Position numbers and translations under genes: made by a program | Shown: positions 17,249 through 26,807 of the stretch, piece after piece | How positions within the stretch are numbered: position 1 is the stretch's first letter | How the letters are laid out: each line of letters begins with the position of its first letter | NCBI GenBank assembly: GCA_964489715.1 | Contig: CAZBAK010000004.1 | Location: forward strand, 4,482-68,481 | Reading direction: 5' to 3' | Origin: Tissierella_A sp964489715 | GTDB lineage: Bacteria; Bacillota; Clostridia; Tissierellales; Tissierellaceae | DNA: 64,000 nt | Notes under the pieces: model-generated | Database searches by the model: none | What the model was told of the DNA's origin: nothing | The model's input: only the letters and a program-made list of their open reading frames with translations

Positions 17249-17890
17249 CTATTGATTAGCCATCTCTTTTTCTTTTTCTCTTTCATCCATTTTTTTAGTA
17301 ATACTTTGGAAGACAGCAACTAATATACCCAAAACTATAAAGGCTCCAGCTGGGCCTACAAATACTGCTGCTGGTTGATATCCTTTTCCAAATACATCTA
17401 TTACAAAGTCAGTCCCTGCAAATAATGTTCCTGCTCCTACAGTCTCCCTTATAAGTGCTAGCAAAACAACTGCTACCATATATCCTAATCCCGTTGCCAA
17501 TCCATCTAGTGCAGATGGTACAACTGAATTTTTATAAGCAAATGATTCAGCTCTTGCAAGTATGGCACAGTTTACAACTATCAAGGGTACAAATATTCCA
17601 AGTGATTGGTAGATCGGTTGAGCAAATGCTTGCATCAGCATTTCTACTATAGTTACAAATGTAGCAATTACCACTATAAAAGCTGGTATACGTATTTTTT
17701 TAGGAATAGCTTTTCTAAGTATTGATATAACTATGTTTGAAGATATAACAACTAGTGTAACAGCTATTGACATAGAAAAAGCATTTACTACTGTGTTTGT
17801 TACAGCCAATACTGAACAAAGACCAACAAGTTGTATAAGTACTGGGTTATCTCTTATTATACCATTTTTTAACACTTCAGATATCTTCAT
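17249..17890 (-). CDS. rnfE: Rnf complex membrane subunit RnfE
   Basis: An integral membrane subunit of Rnf with six helices and conserved Cys in LIQLVGLCSVLAVTN and VPLIVVNCAIL. I start it at the ATG at 17888-17890 (MKISEVLKNGII), which follows GGGGGTG and gives 213 residues, the usual length. An upstream in-frame start would overlap rnfG by some 40 bases and add a segment not seen in the family. The C-terminus ends in a charged KKMDEREKEKEM tail. Confidence 0.95.
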   Translation of the reverse strand: MKISEVLKNGIIRDNPVLIQLVGLCSVLAVTNTVVNAFSMSIAVTLVVISSNIVISILRKAIPKKIRIPAFIVVIATFVTIVEMLMQAFAQPIYQSLGIFVPLIVVNCAILARAESFAYKNSVVPSALDGLATGLGYMVAVVLLALIRETVGAGTLFAGTDFVIDVFGKGYQPAAVFVGPAGAFIVLGILVAVFQSITKKMDEREKEKEMANQ

Positions 17891-17909
17891 CTTTGACACC
17901 CCCTGATAT

Positions 17910-18488
17910 TTAATCGCTAAAGTTCTCTCTAAAGACTTCTCGAGCTGCATTTATTCCTATTAATATACCTTTACTGCTTATAGTTGATCCTGTTATAAGC
18001 ATTACTTCATTTTCAGCTTGAGGATTTTCTACTGGTATAAGTTCAGTCTGAGTCGATTTTCCTTTATAAGTTTCTTTATAACTTTCCTCTTCTATAGCTT
18101 GTCCAAATCCTGGTGTTTCGCTATGAGTTACTACATCAATCCCAGCTATACTTCCATCGATATTTATTCCAGTTATAGCCACTATAGGAGAATCTCCATA
18201 GCCTGCAGATTCTGTTTTAAATGAATATCCTATTATTTCCCCTTCACGTAAAATCTCATGCCCATCGACTATTGGTGCATGTATACCCTTATAGTGCGTA
18301 AGAAGTTCTTCATCTATCTCTTTAAAATCATCTGCTTCAGGAAACAGTTCTGTTAAAGCTTCAAAACTTGCTTCTTTTTCTATTTCAGCAATAATAGGAG
18401 CGGTAAATCCGTTTGTTAAAGCTAAAACTCCACCTGCTATAGCTGTAAATATAAATAGAACCAAACCTAATTTTATTGTTTCTTTCAT
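17910..18488 (-). CDS. rnfG: Rnf complex FMN-bearing subunit RnfG
   Basis: An extracytoplasmic-facing subunit carrying covalent FMN. The 192-residue protein has one N-terminal helix (GLVLFIFTAIAGGVLALTNG) and the FMN-binding domain with the flavinylation motif TGSTISS. Thr169 is the predicted attachment site for FMN transferred by ApbE. No apbE lies in this window, so flavinylation must rely on a gene elsewhere. The start follows GGGAGGG and the gene is adjacent to rnfD. Confidence 0.95.
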   Translation of the reverse strand: MKETIKLGLVLFIFTAIAGGVLALTNGFTAPIIAEIEKEASFEALTELFPEADDFKEIDEELLTHYKGIHAPIVDGHEILREGEIIGYSFKTESAGYGDSPIVAITGINIDGSIAGIDVVTHSETPGFGQAIEEESYKETYKGKSTQTELIPVENPQAENEVMLITGSTISSKGILIGINAAREVFRENFSD

Positions 18489-19454
18489 CTATTTCACCCT
18501 CCCAAAAACTTTTGGTTTTGTAAATTTTTCAATCACAGGGCTCGCTACGTTCATAAGCAGTATTGCATAAGATACTCCTTCTGGCATACCACCTTTTACT
18601 CTTATAAGTGCTGTTAAAACACCTGCTCCAATTCCAAATATTATCCTACCTATTGGGGTTACAGGTGAAGATGAATAATCTGTAGCCATAAAGAAAGCAC
18701 CTAAAACAAGACCACCACCTAGCACATGATAAAGTAACAAATCAGTGTTAACACCTAATAATAAAAGCATTATAACAGTTGTTCCAATATAAAAAATTGG
18801 TATCTTCCAATCTATAACTTTTCTAATAAGTAAATATATTCCTCCTATTAGTAGTAACAAAGCAGATGTTTCACCTAAGGATCCTCCTATATTTCCTATA
18901 AACATATTTGTTATAGATGGCAGAGATTCACTACCACTCTTTATAAGTGTCAATGGAGTTGCTCCTGTAATTCCATCTGGTCCCATATAAGTACCCATTA
19001 AAACCGGCCATGATGCAACTAGTGCGGCTCTTCCTGCAAGAGCTGGGTTCATAAAATTAGAACCTATTCCACCAAAAAATTCTTTAACTATTATAATAGC
19101 AAAAGCTGCACCAAATACTGGAATCCACCAAGGTACTCCTGCAGGTAAATTAAATGCTAGTAAGAGCCCCGTAACTACAGCACTTAAATCTCCTATTAAT
19201 ATATCTTTTTTAAAAAACTTTTGGGCTCCCATTTCAAATACTACAGCAGATACTACAGATATAACAATTAATTTTAATGCATTGAAACCAAAGTAATATA
19301 TAGCTCCTAACATAGCTGGCGTCAATGCTATTATTACATCAAGCATTATTCTTCTTGTAGATTCATTTGATTTAAGATGAGGTGCTAAAGACATAGTCAG
19401 ATGCTTATCTAAAACCAAAGAATCATCTAGGCCATTTTCAACTTTTTCTCCCAT
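18489..19454 (-). CDS. rnfD: Rnf complex membrane subunit RnfD
   Basis: An integral membrane subunit with about ten helices and a second covalently bound FMN. The flavinylation motif is TGATPLT with Thr166 as the acceptor. Other family segments are LAGRAALVASWPVLMG and ATDYSSSPVTPIG. 321 residues, normal length. It abuts rnfG directly and has a strong AAGGAGG site. Confidence 0.96.
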   Translation of the reverse strand: MGEKVENGLDDSLVLDKHLTMSLAPHLKSNESTRRIMLDVIIALTPAMLGAIYYFGFNALKLIVISVVSAVVFEMGAQKFFKKDILIGDLSAVVTGLLLAFNLPAGVPWWIPVFGAAFAIIIVKEFFGGIGSNFMNPALAGRAALVASWPVLMGTYMGPDGITGATPLTLIKSGSESLPSITNMFIGNIGGSLGETSALLLLIGGIYLLIRKVIDWKIPIFYIGTTVIMLLLLGVNTDLLLYHVLGGGLVLGAFFMATDYSSSPVTPIGRIIFGIGAGVLTALIRVKGGMPEGVSYAILLMNVASPVIEKFTKPKVFGRVK

Positions 19455-19478
19455 TATCTTACCTCCTTATATTGAGTT

Positions 19479-20795
19479 TTACTTTCTTCTCTTCTTATTT
19501 ATTTCTCTTTGTGCATGGACAATTGATTCAGTTAATGGTCTTTTAGACGGACAGACAAAGCTGCAGCTACCACAAACTATACAAGAAAGTGCATTTAGTT
19601 TTTCTGCATCTTCAAATCTATCCCTTAAGGAATAGGCAGAAATAAATAATGGCTCTAAGAAAACAGGACAAACGTCTAAACACTTACCACATTTTATGCA
19701 GGGCATAATTTTTTCTTTTTCAGCTTCTTCTTGGGTTAAGACAACTATTCCACATGTCCCCTTAGTAACAGGTGCCTCTAGATTGAATTGTGTTACACCA
19801 GTCATAGGTCCACCAGAAATTATTTTACCCGGTTCCCCATTAAAGCCTCCACATTCTTTGATCAGATCTCCAATTGTTGTACCTATTTTTACCATAAGGT
19901 TCTTAGGAGTTTTTACTCCATTTCCTGTAACAGTTATTACTCTTTCATAAAGAGCCTTTCCTTGGAAGACAGCATCTGCTATAGCTGCAGCTGTAGCCAC
20001 ATTATTTACTATTACATTGGCATCTTTACCTCTTCCTCCTTGGGGAACTCTTCTCTTAAGTATAGAATCTATCATTCTATAAGAATCACCTTGAGGAAAT
20101 TTTGTTTTAACCTCTACAACATCTATATTGTTAGATTCCTTAGCTGCCGCTTTAAGAACTTCTATAGCATTTTTCTTATTATCTTCAATTCCTATGTATC
20201 CCTTTGCATTTTCAAAATAATTAAGCATTATTTCTAAACCAGCAATTATTTTTTCTGAATCTTCAAGCATCACCCTATGATCACATGTTAGATAGGGCTC
20301 ACATTCTGCTCCATTTAAGATTATAGAATCAACACTTCCCTTGGAACTTCTAAGCTTGACTTCAGCTGGAAAGGCTGCTCCTCCCATCCCTACTATGCCT
20401 GCTTCTCTTACTATGTTTTCTATTTCTTCACTAGTTAAGTTATGGTTTTTATTACGGGCTATAAGTGTATCATCATAGATTTCTTCACCATCTGATTCAA
20501 TCACTATACAATCGGTTTGATTTCCAGTTGTGGTGTATCTTTTTTCTATTCCTTTTACTACTCCAGAAATACTGGCATGAACTGGTGCAGATAAGGATGC
20601 ATCTGAGTCTCCTATCTTTTGACCTATCTTTACAATATCACCCTTTTTTACCAGAGCCTTACAAGTCACCCCTACATGCTGATGCAAAGGTACATATACA
20701 ACACTTGGTGACATTCTTTCTATCTTTTTATCTTCTGTGAAAACTTTATTATCAGGTACATGTATTCCACCTTTAAAAGTAAAATTAAGCGCCAT
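19479..20795 (-). CDS. rnfC: Rnf complex NADH-binding subunit RnfC
   Basis: The peripheral subunit that binds NAD(H) and FMN and passes electrons to or from NAD+. The 438-residue protein has the N-terminal barrel-sandwich segment (GGIHVPDNKVFTEDKKIE), the NADH/FMN-binding core (GIVGMGGAAFPAEVKL, LNGAECEPYLTCDH) and two C-terminal [4Fe-4S] motifs (CIKCGKCLDVCP and CIVCGSCSFVCP). First gene of rnfCDGEAB. Only 44 bases separate it from the tRNA-Leu upstream and I see no clear promoter in that gap. Confidence 0.96.
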   Translation of the reverse strand: MALNFTFKGGIHVPDNKVFTEDKKIERMSPSVVYVPLHQHVGVTCKALVKKGDIVKIGQKIGDSDASLSAPVHASISGVVKGIEKRYTTTGNQTDCIVIESDGEEIYDDTLIARNKNHNLTSEEIENIVREAGIVGMGGAAFPAEVKLRSSKGSVDSIILNGAECEPYLTCDHRVMLEDSEKIIAGLEIMLNYFENAKGYIGIEDNKKNAIEVLKAAAKESNNIDVVEVKTKFPQGDSYRMIDSILKRRVPQGGRGKDANVIVNNVATAAAIADAVFQGKALYERVITVTGNGVKTPKNLMVKIGTTIGDLIKECGGFNGEPGKIISGGPMTGVTQFNLEAPVTKGTCGIVVLTQEEAEKEKIMPCIKCGKCLDVCPVFLEPLFISAYSLRDRFEDAEKLNALSCIVCGSCSFVCPSKRPLTESIVHAQREINKKRRK

Positions 20796-20839
20796 TATAT
20801 TCCCACCTCTTTTTTAAGTTTTATAATATACTATGTAAA

Positions 20840-20925
20840 TGGTGCAGGAGAAGGGAGTCGAACCCTCACGCCATCTCAGGCAATAGCCCCTCAAGCTATC
20901 GTGTCTACCGTTCCACCACTCCTGC
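20840..20925 (-). tRNA. tRNA-Leu (anticodon GAG)
   Basis: A type II tRNA with encoded CCA (20840-20842). The acceptor stem GCAGGAG pairs with CTCCTGC, the anticodon stem is ATAGC/GCTAT with loop TTGAGGG (anticodon GAG), there is a long variable arm, and the T-arm contains GGGTTCGACTCCC. It decodes CUC and CUU. Same strand as rnfC and the lipoprotein gene on its other side. Confidence 0.95.
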
Positions 20926-20973
20926 ATTTATGTTATTATTACATTATAATCTTTTTAAAATATTTTTCAAGTT

Positions 20974-22665
20974 TTATTGTTTACTTATCCCTATGATCTT
21001 ACATTTTTCAATATTCTTATATAAATTATAAAAGCTTGGTTCAAGTGGACCTTCTATCTTGTTTTTTAATAATAAGCCTTCATTTCTAAAAAACAAACTG
21101 GCATATGGTAGTTCATCCATTATATATAATTGTAATTTTTCAGCTATGTCAGATTTTTCTTCTCTACTACTAGAGTATAATAGTTGTAGTGTTTCATCCA
21201 TAAATTTATCTTCATATTTAATAAAGTTAGAATCTCTTTCTATAAAAGAACTGTGATACATATATGATATATTTGGAACTACGGATATCTCCCATCCTAA
21301 TATAGCTAAATCATAGCCACCACTATTTAAAGTATTATTAAGATCAATCCATTCCTTGTCTATTTCTTCATCATTTAAGTTTCCTATATTGACTTTAGAG
21401 TAATCTAAGATTATATTTATTCCGATTTTTTTTAAATCTTCTTTTATTATTTCAGCTGTTTTTCTTCTAAGTTCATTAGAAAAATTTGTTATTAATCTAA
21501 ATTCTAACTTTCTTCCCAAATTATCCTTTAATATTTCATCCTTATCCAAGTTAGTAAATCCTGCCTCTCTTAATAAGGCCTTGGATTTTTCTATATTATA
21601 TCCATAGGAGTTTATTATATTTTCAGACAAGTAAGAGTTAGGATGAAAGGGCCTATCTACTTGTGTTGCATGTCCATCATATACTCTTCCGATTATGGCC
21701 TGCCTATCTATCCCGTAGTAAATAGCCTTTCTAATCTTTTTGCCATCTTTGCCACTAAATATTTTGTTTTTAAAATTAAATCCTAAGAATTCATATTCTC
21801 CTGAGACATATTCTAGTATCTCTACATGAGGATTTTTTCTATATTTCTCCAAATCACTCCCCCTACTATTTAAAATATCTATTCTACCATCTTCAAAGGC
21901 TTGAAGCATTAAATCTATATTTTCAAAAAACTTTCCATTTATTTTTGATATATTTACTTGTCCATTCCAATATTTATCATTTTTAATTAAAGAAATCCCC
22001 TGGGAGTTTTTATATTCCTCGTACATATAAGGTCCAGTTCCTATAGGTCTATATTCATCATCTAGATCATAGGATTTCTTATTTACTATTGGAAAGGTTA
22101 AACTTTCCAAATTGTTTCCATAAGTCTCCTTAAAATATATCTGGATATTTTTTTTATCAATTATTTTTACATCTATATCTTTTGACATATTAAAGTTATT
22201 TAAGCTTCCTAAGGCTGAAGTGTTTTTTTTAGAATAAATAGTATCACTATCACTCTTTTTAAGTTGTTCAATAGTAAATGCTATATCTTCACTTGTCAGT
22301 TCATCTCCATTATGCCAGTATATGGAATCTCTAAGCTTAAGCTCTATAAGCCTTCCTTCATCTTTAATATCATAATTTTCAACTAATAGTGGGGTAACTT
22401 TAAGCGATTCATCAAATTCAAAGAGAGATTCATATACTAATTTAATAAAATTATCATAATCAGGATTTTTGTTTTCCAAGGGATCTAAAGTTATAATATT
22501 TGTCAAAGGTATATTTAATTCATCTCTTATAGAATCTTTATTATCATCTATAAGCTTAACTTCACTTTTATCACTTTCTATATTTATATTATCTATATTG
22601 CTGCAAGCACTAGTAATAATAGTTAATATAAATATAAAACTAATAATAAAATTTTTTTTATTCAT
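20974..22665 (-). CDS. ABC transporter solute-binding lipoprotein, family 5 (peptide type)
   Basis: An extracellular lipoprotein of 563 residues in the SBP family 5 (OppA/DppA-like). It has a lipobox at ITSACSN (Cys about residue 21). Family features include LEFRLITNF, GYDLAILGWE and the segment VKIIDKKNIQIYFKETYGN. It likely binds peptides or other small solutes. No permease or ATPase genes are nearby, so it is an orphan here and must share a transporter encoded elsewhere, or act otherwise. The Shine-Dalgarno AGAGGCGAT lies close to the ATG. Confidence 0.88.
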   Translation of the reverse strand: MNKKNFIISFIFILTIITSACSNIDNINIESDKSEVKLIDDNKDSIRDELNIPLTNIITLDPLENKNPDYDNFIKLVYESLFEFDESLKVTPLLVENYDIKDEGRLIELKLRDSIYWHNGDELTSEDIAFTIEQLKKSDSDTIYSKKNTSALGSLNNFNMSKDIDVKIIDKKNIQIYFKETYGNNLESLTFPIVNKKSYDLDDEYRPIGTGPYMYEEYKNSQGISLIKNDKYWNGQVNISKINGKFFENIDLMLQAFEDGRIDILNSRGSDLEKYRKNPHVEILEYVSGEYEFLGFNFKNKIFSGKDGKKIRKAIYYGIDRQAIIGRVYDGHATQVDRPFHPNSYLSENIINSYGYNIEKSKALLREAGFTNLDKDEILKDNLGRKLEFRLITNFSNELRRKTAEIIKEDLKKIGINIILDYSKVNIGNLNDEEIDKEWIDLNNTLNSGGYDLAILGWEISVVPNISYMYHSSFIERDSNFIKYEDKFMDETLQLLYSSSREEKSDIAEKLQLYIMDELPYASLFFRNEGLLLKNKIEGPLEPSFYNLYKNIEKCKIIGISKQ

Positions 22666-22691
22666 AAAGCTCTATCGCCTCTCTACAGATC

Positions 22692-23327
22692 TTATATATT
22701 TATATACTCTTTAATTTTATATATTAATTTTATATACAAAGAATCAAATTCCTCATTTTTGAAATCAATATCTTTATATATTTTTTTATAGATTTTATAA
22801 TTGTTCTTCACTTTTTTTAAATAGTTTTCTGTTTCTTTAAAAGGAATCTTATCTAGACTCTCTCCGTCTTTAGAATATTCCTTGTCTTTTAACCACTTAT
22901 TTACATTTCCACTTCCACCATTATATGCGGCCAAAATTAAATCTTGATTGCTACTAAACTCCTTTTCCAGTTTGTTTAAATACCAAGTTCCAATTTTTAT
23001 ATTTGTTTTTGGATCAAAAAGACTTTCTTTTGTATAATCTTTTAATTTAAGCTCTTCTGAAGCCCATTGCCCTGTTTGTTCTGCAATTTGCATAAGCCCT
23101 CTAGCATCTTTGGGAGAAATAGCTTCTTTTCTATATCTACTTTCCACATTTATAATAGATGCTACTAAAAATGGATCTATACTATTTTCATTGGAATATT
23201 GATCTATATACTCTTTATAATCTAATGGATATCTATTAACTAGGATTAGTCCTGCTAGAGTAGCTACAATCAAAATTAAAATTGAAATAGTAAAAATTTT
23301 AATTATAATTTTTTTTAAGAATAACAA
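22692..23327 (-). CDS. Lytic transglycosylase (SLT domain)
   Basis: A membrane-anchored lytic transglycosylase that cleaves peptidoglycan glycan strands to anhydro-muropeptides. It has an N-terminal helix (IIIKIFTISILILIVATLAG) followed by the SLT domain with the catalytic Glu in NVESRYRKEAISPKDARGLMQI and AAYNGGSGNV, together typical of the family. 211 residues. The start is TTG at 23325-23327, fixed by GTAGGAGG just upstream. Confidence 0.92.
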   Translation of the reverse strand: MLFLKKIIIKIFTISILILIVATLAGLILVNRYPLDYKEYIDQYSNENSIDPFLVASIINVESRYRKEAISPKDARGLMQIAEQTGQWASEELKLKDYTKESLFDPKTNIKIGTWYLNKLEKEFSSNQDLILAAYNGGSGNVNKWLKDKEYSKDGESLDKIPFKETENYLKKVKNNYKIYKKIYKDIDFKNEEFDSLYIKLIYKIKEYINI

Positions 23328-23341
23328 GTTTACCTCCTACT

Positions 23342-23956
23342 TTAACATATGTCTTTTAATAAGGATTTTATATTGTTTTTTAAGTCATCTATAGATCCTA
23401 GGTTATAAATAATACGGTCAGCCATTTCCTTCTTTAAATCTATGGAAAGTTGAGCATCTATTCTCTTTTCAGCTTGATCTTTAGTAAGATTATTTCTCTT
23501 TTTAAGTCTTTTTATTTGCCTATCCCTATCTGAATAAACAAGCCATATTTCATCTATATTTATATCATATTCTATTATAGTTTTTCTAGTTTCAAACAAT
23601 AAGGGAATATCTAAAAATATAATATTATCAGTAGAGCTTTCGATTTCTTTTTTTATTTCTAAAAATATATTTTGATGGGTTAGAAGGTTTAAAGTTTTAA
23701 GTAGTTTTTCATCTTCAAAAACTTTCTTTCCTAAACTCTTTTTATCTATTTCTCCATTTGACTTTAATATATCTTCTCCAAAAAAACTTACTATTTTTTT
23801 ATAATTAACAGCATTATATTTCATTAGATCATTTGCTATTTTATCTGCATCTATTACTTTATATCCTAACTCCTTTAAGATATTAGCTAGGGTAGATTTA
23901 CCCGTAGCAATTCCTCCAGTTATTCCTATGATGGTCTTCCTCTTAGTGTGTGTCAT
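23342..23956 (-). CDS. coaE: Dephospho-CoA kinase
   Basis: Phosphorylates the 3'-hydroxyl of the dephospho-CoA ribose, the last step of CoA synthesis. It has the P-loop GITGGIATGKST, the segment VIDADKIANDLM and the lid region LKKRNNLTKDQAEKRI. About 204 residues. I start it at the ATG at 23954-23956 because GGAG lies about ten bases before it; an in-frame TTG five codons upstream overlaps that site. It overlaps the polA stop by 14 bases, so the two are translationally coupled, an order seen widely in Firmicutes. Confidence 0.95.
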   Translation of the reverse strand: MTHTKRKTIIGITGGIATGKSTLANILKELGYKVIDADKIANDLMKYNAVNYKKIVSFFGEDILKSNGEIDKKSLGKKVFEDEKLLKTLNLLTHQNIFLEIKKEIESSTDNIIFLDIPLLFETRKTIIEYDINIDEIWLVYSDRDRQIKRLKKRNNLTKDQAEKRIDAQLSIDLKKEMADRIIYNLGSIDDLKNNIKSLLKDIC

Positions 23957-26615
23957 ACCAATTATCTCCAACTTCTATATCGACTCTTAAAGGAACGTCT
24001 AGCTTTATTGCACTTTCCATTAGTTCTTTTATAAGAGATTGAACTTCTTCCAACTCATCTTTATGTGTCTCTATAATAAGTTCATCATGGACTTGGAGTA
24101 TAAGACTCGATTTTAATTTTTTATTTTTTATAGCCCTATATATCTCTACCATAGCCATCTTGATTATATCAGCTGCACTCCCCTGTATAGGAGTATTCAT
24201 AGCTATCCTTTCACCAAAACTTCTTACATTAAAGTTTTTAGCCTTAAGCTCTGGCACATATCTTCTTCTATGAAGAAGTGTTTCTACATATCCATTTTCT
24301 TTTCCCTCAATCACAATATCATCCATGAATTTTCTTACATCTTTATAGTTCTCTAGGTAATTATCTATATATTCCTTAGCTTCTTTTCTAGAAATATTTA
24401 AATCTCTAGAGAGTCCATAGTCTGATATACCATAAACAATTCCAAAATTTACTGCTTTTGCATTGCTACGAAGCTGGGGCGTTACATCTTCTAGTGCTAC
24501 ATGAAAGACTTCAGATGCGGTTTTACTGTGGATATCTATCTTCTCTCTAAAGGCTTCTTTCATCTTTTCATCTCCAGATATATGGGCTAATACTCTTAGT
24601 TCTATTTGAGAATAGTCAGCATCTACTAACTTATAATTCTCATCACTAGCTACAAAGGCCTTTCTAATTAACTTACCATCATCAGTTCTTATGGGTATAT
24701 TTTGAAGATTAGGCTCTGTACTGGAGATCCTGCCCGTAGTAGTAATTGTTTGATTGAAACTTGAATGTATTCTTCCATCTCTAGGATTTATAAGGTCAAT
24801 ATAACCATCTATATAGGTAGATTTCAATTTTACAATTTGTCTATATCTAAGAATTTTATCAATAATAGGATGTTTTCCCTGTAGTTTTTCCAATACTTCT
24901 ACATTTGTAGAATAACCAGTTTTAGTTTTCTTTATAACTGGAAGTTCTAGAGTTTCAAATAATACTTCTCCAACTTGCTTAGGAGAATTTATATTGAATT
25001 CTACTCCAGCTAGACCATATATATCAGTGGTTAAAGCTTCTATCTCTTTACTATATATTCTGTCTAAGTTTTCTAGTTCTTTTTTATCTATTTTAAAGCC
25101 AATATATTCCATACTAGCTAGAACTTCTATAAGAGGATTTTCCACATTGTCGTATAAATCTTTCATATTTTGTTCTTTTAAAAGTTTGACCATTTTGTCT
25201 TGAAGTTTAAATACAACTTGTAAAATATAACTTAAATAATCTCTTCTTTCATTTTCACTTATATCATTATAGTTTTTCTTTTTCTTTCCTTTTCCAAGTA
25301 AGGCTTCTTCGTCTATACCATAATAATTAAGATATTCTTGGCTTAAGTTATTAATAGAGTAAACGCTCTGGCTAGGATCTATAAGATATTGAGCTATTTT
25401 AACATCAAATATATAGTTTTCTATTTGAATTCCAAGCCTAAATAAGATTATAATATCTTCTTTCATATTATATCCTATCTTTTCGATTTTTTTAGATTCA
25501 AATACTTCTTTAAAACTTTCCTTAAAACTATCTAAACAATCACTTAGGTCTATATAGTAGCAAGTCTCTCCCTCAACTTTAATGGCTAGAGCTAAAATAG
25601 AATCTTCTATATAATTGTCTTCTTCAATTAAAAATTTAAAAGCAAATTTGTTTTTTTCTTTTATCAAAGTTAAAAGATCTTCAAAATCTTTGGATTTTAA
25701 GTCTTTATGTTCTATCTTAAAGTCTATTTCTTCTTCAACTTCTATATATTCTGAAGGTATCTTATCCATAAGTCTTTTAAATTCATAGTTTTCATATAAT
25801 TTTAAAAGTTCCTCATAATTTGCTTCTTTAGTCTTTAATTGTTCTATATTTTTATCTAAAGTTACATTGGTTATAATCTCACTAAGCTTTCTACTCATAT
25901 AAGCTATAGCTTGATTTTCTATTAAATTTTCTTTTAATTTTTTTCCTCTTAGCTTCTCTATGTTTTCATAAACAGTTTCTATGTCCCCATATTCTTTTAT
26001 AAGTTTTAAACCAGTTTTTTCCCCTATCCCAGGCACTCCTGGTATATTATCTGATTTATCTCCCATAAGTCCTTTAAGTTCTACTAACTGCTTTGGACTT
26101 ATCTCATACTCATCTTCTATTTTTTCTCTATCATAGATTTCCATTTCACTTATGCCTTTTTTTGTTATCAATACTTTTACACGATCTGTGGCAAGTTGTA
26201 GATAGTCCCTATCTCCAGTAACTAATATTGTTTCTAAATCTTTTTCTTCTCCTAGTTTTGCCAGAGTTCCAGCTATATCATCAGCTTCATATTCATCCAT
26301 TTCTAGAACATCCACATTCATAGCTTCCAATATATCTCTAATAATTGGAAATTGTTGAGCCAATTCACTAGGACTTTTAGATCTTGTACCCTTATACTCT
26401 TTGTATTCTTTATGTCTAAAGGTAGGTCCTTTTTTATCAAATGCAACACAGATATACTCTGGTTTATACTCTTCCTTTATCCTGTAAAACATTGTTAAAA
26501 AACCATATACTCCATTTGTATATATTCCTTCTTTTGTACTTAAAAGTGGTAGTGCATAAAAAGCCCTATGAAGAAGGGAACTACCATCTATTACCATTAA
26601 TTTTTTGTTATTCAT
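23943..26615 (-). CDS. polA: DNA polymerase I
   Basis: Fills gaps and removes RNA primers during replication and repair. The 890-residue protein has a 5'-3' exonuclease domain at about 1-290 (MNNKKLMVIDGSSLLHRAFYALP, VTGDRDYLQLA, LMGDKSDNIPGVPGIGEKTG), a central domain at about 300-470, and a polymerase domain with motif A (DADYSQIELRVLAHISGD), motif B (RSNAKAVNFGIVYGIS) and motif C (LQVHDELIIE). The central domain lacks the acidic residues of exonuclease motif I (FAFKFLIEEDN in place of DxE) and motif III, so proofreading is likely lost, as in Bacillus polymerase I. AGGAGTGG precedes the start. Confidence 0.97.
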   Translation of the reverse strand: MNNKKLMVIDGSSLLHRAFYALPLLSTKEGIYTNGVYGFLTMFYRIKEEYKPEYICVAFDKKGPTFRHKEYKEYKGTRSKSPSELAQQFPIIRDILEAMNVDVLEMDEYEADDIAGTLAKLGEEKDLETILVTGDRDYLQLATDRVKVLITKKGISEMEIYDREKIEDEYEISPKQLVELKGLMGDKSDNIPGVPGIGEKTGLKLIKEYGDIETVYENIEKLRGKKLKENLIENQAIAYMSRKLSEIITNVTLDKNIEQLKTKEANYEELLKLYENYEFKRLMDKIPSEYIEVEEEIDFKIEHKDLKSKDFEDLLTLIKEKNKFAFKFLIEEDNYIEDSILALAIKVEGETCYYIDLSDCLDSFKESFKEVFESKKIEKIGYNMKEDIIILFRLGIQIENYIFDVKIAQYLIDPSQSVYSINNLSQEYLNYYGIDEEALLGKGKKKKNYNDISENERRDYLSYILQVVFKLQDKMVKLLKEQNMKDLYDNVENPLIEVLASMEYIGFKIDKKELENLDRIYSKEIEALTTDIYGLAGVEFNINSPKQVGEVLFETLELPVIKKTKTGYSTNVEVLEKLQGKHPIIDKILRYRQIVKLKSTYIDGYIDLINPRDGRIHSSFNQTITTTGRISSTEPNLQNIPIRTDDGKLIRKAFVASDENYKLVDADYSQIELRVLAHISGDEKMKEAFREKIDIHSKTASEVFHVALEDVTPQLRSNAKAVNFGIVYGISDYGLSRDLNISRKEAKEYIDNYLENYKDVRKFMDDIVIEGKENGYVETLLHRRRYVPELKAKNFNVRSFGERIAMNTPIQGSAADIIKMAMVEIYRAIKNKKLKSSLILQVHDELIIETHKDELEEVQSLIKELMESAIKLDVPLRVDIEVGDNWYDTH

Positions 26616-26751
26616 CTTTCCACTCCTAGTTTTTATTCATCTATATAAGTATATCTTAAATCAGCCTGAAGGTAAACTCTTCATATATAAATTAATATTC
26701 TATCTTACATTTCAATATTGAATTTTCTCTTTTATTCTATTAATCTTTTAT

Positions 26752-26779
26752 TTGCCTAGTAAAAATGTTATAGTAATAT
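26752..26779 (+). promoter_or_regulatory. Putative sigma-A promoter for the YibE/F gene
   Basis: TTGCCT (26752-26757), a 16-base spacer and TAATAT (26774-26779) lie about 28 bases before the plus-strand start in the 190-base gap from polA. The match is moderate and was found by eye. Confidence 0.4.
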
Positions 26780-26807
26780 ATCAATAATAAAAAAAGTGGA
26801 GGTAATT

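Noticed and set aside
19696..20237. Plus-strand frames opposite rnfC
   Set aside because: Both lie wholly within rnfC; their Tyr/Ser/Cys-rich composition reflects the complementary strand of a real gene.
20760..20996. Plus-strand frame overlapping the tRNA-Leu(GAG)
   Set aside because: It reads across the complement of a clear tRNA and has no ribosome site; a common annotation artefact.
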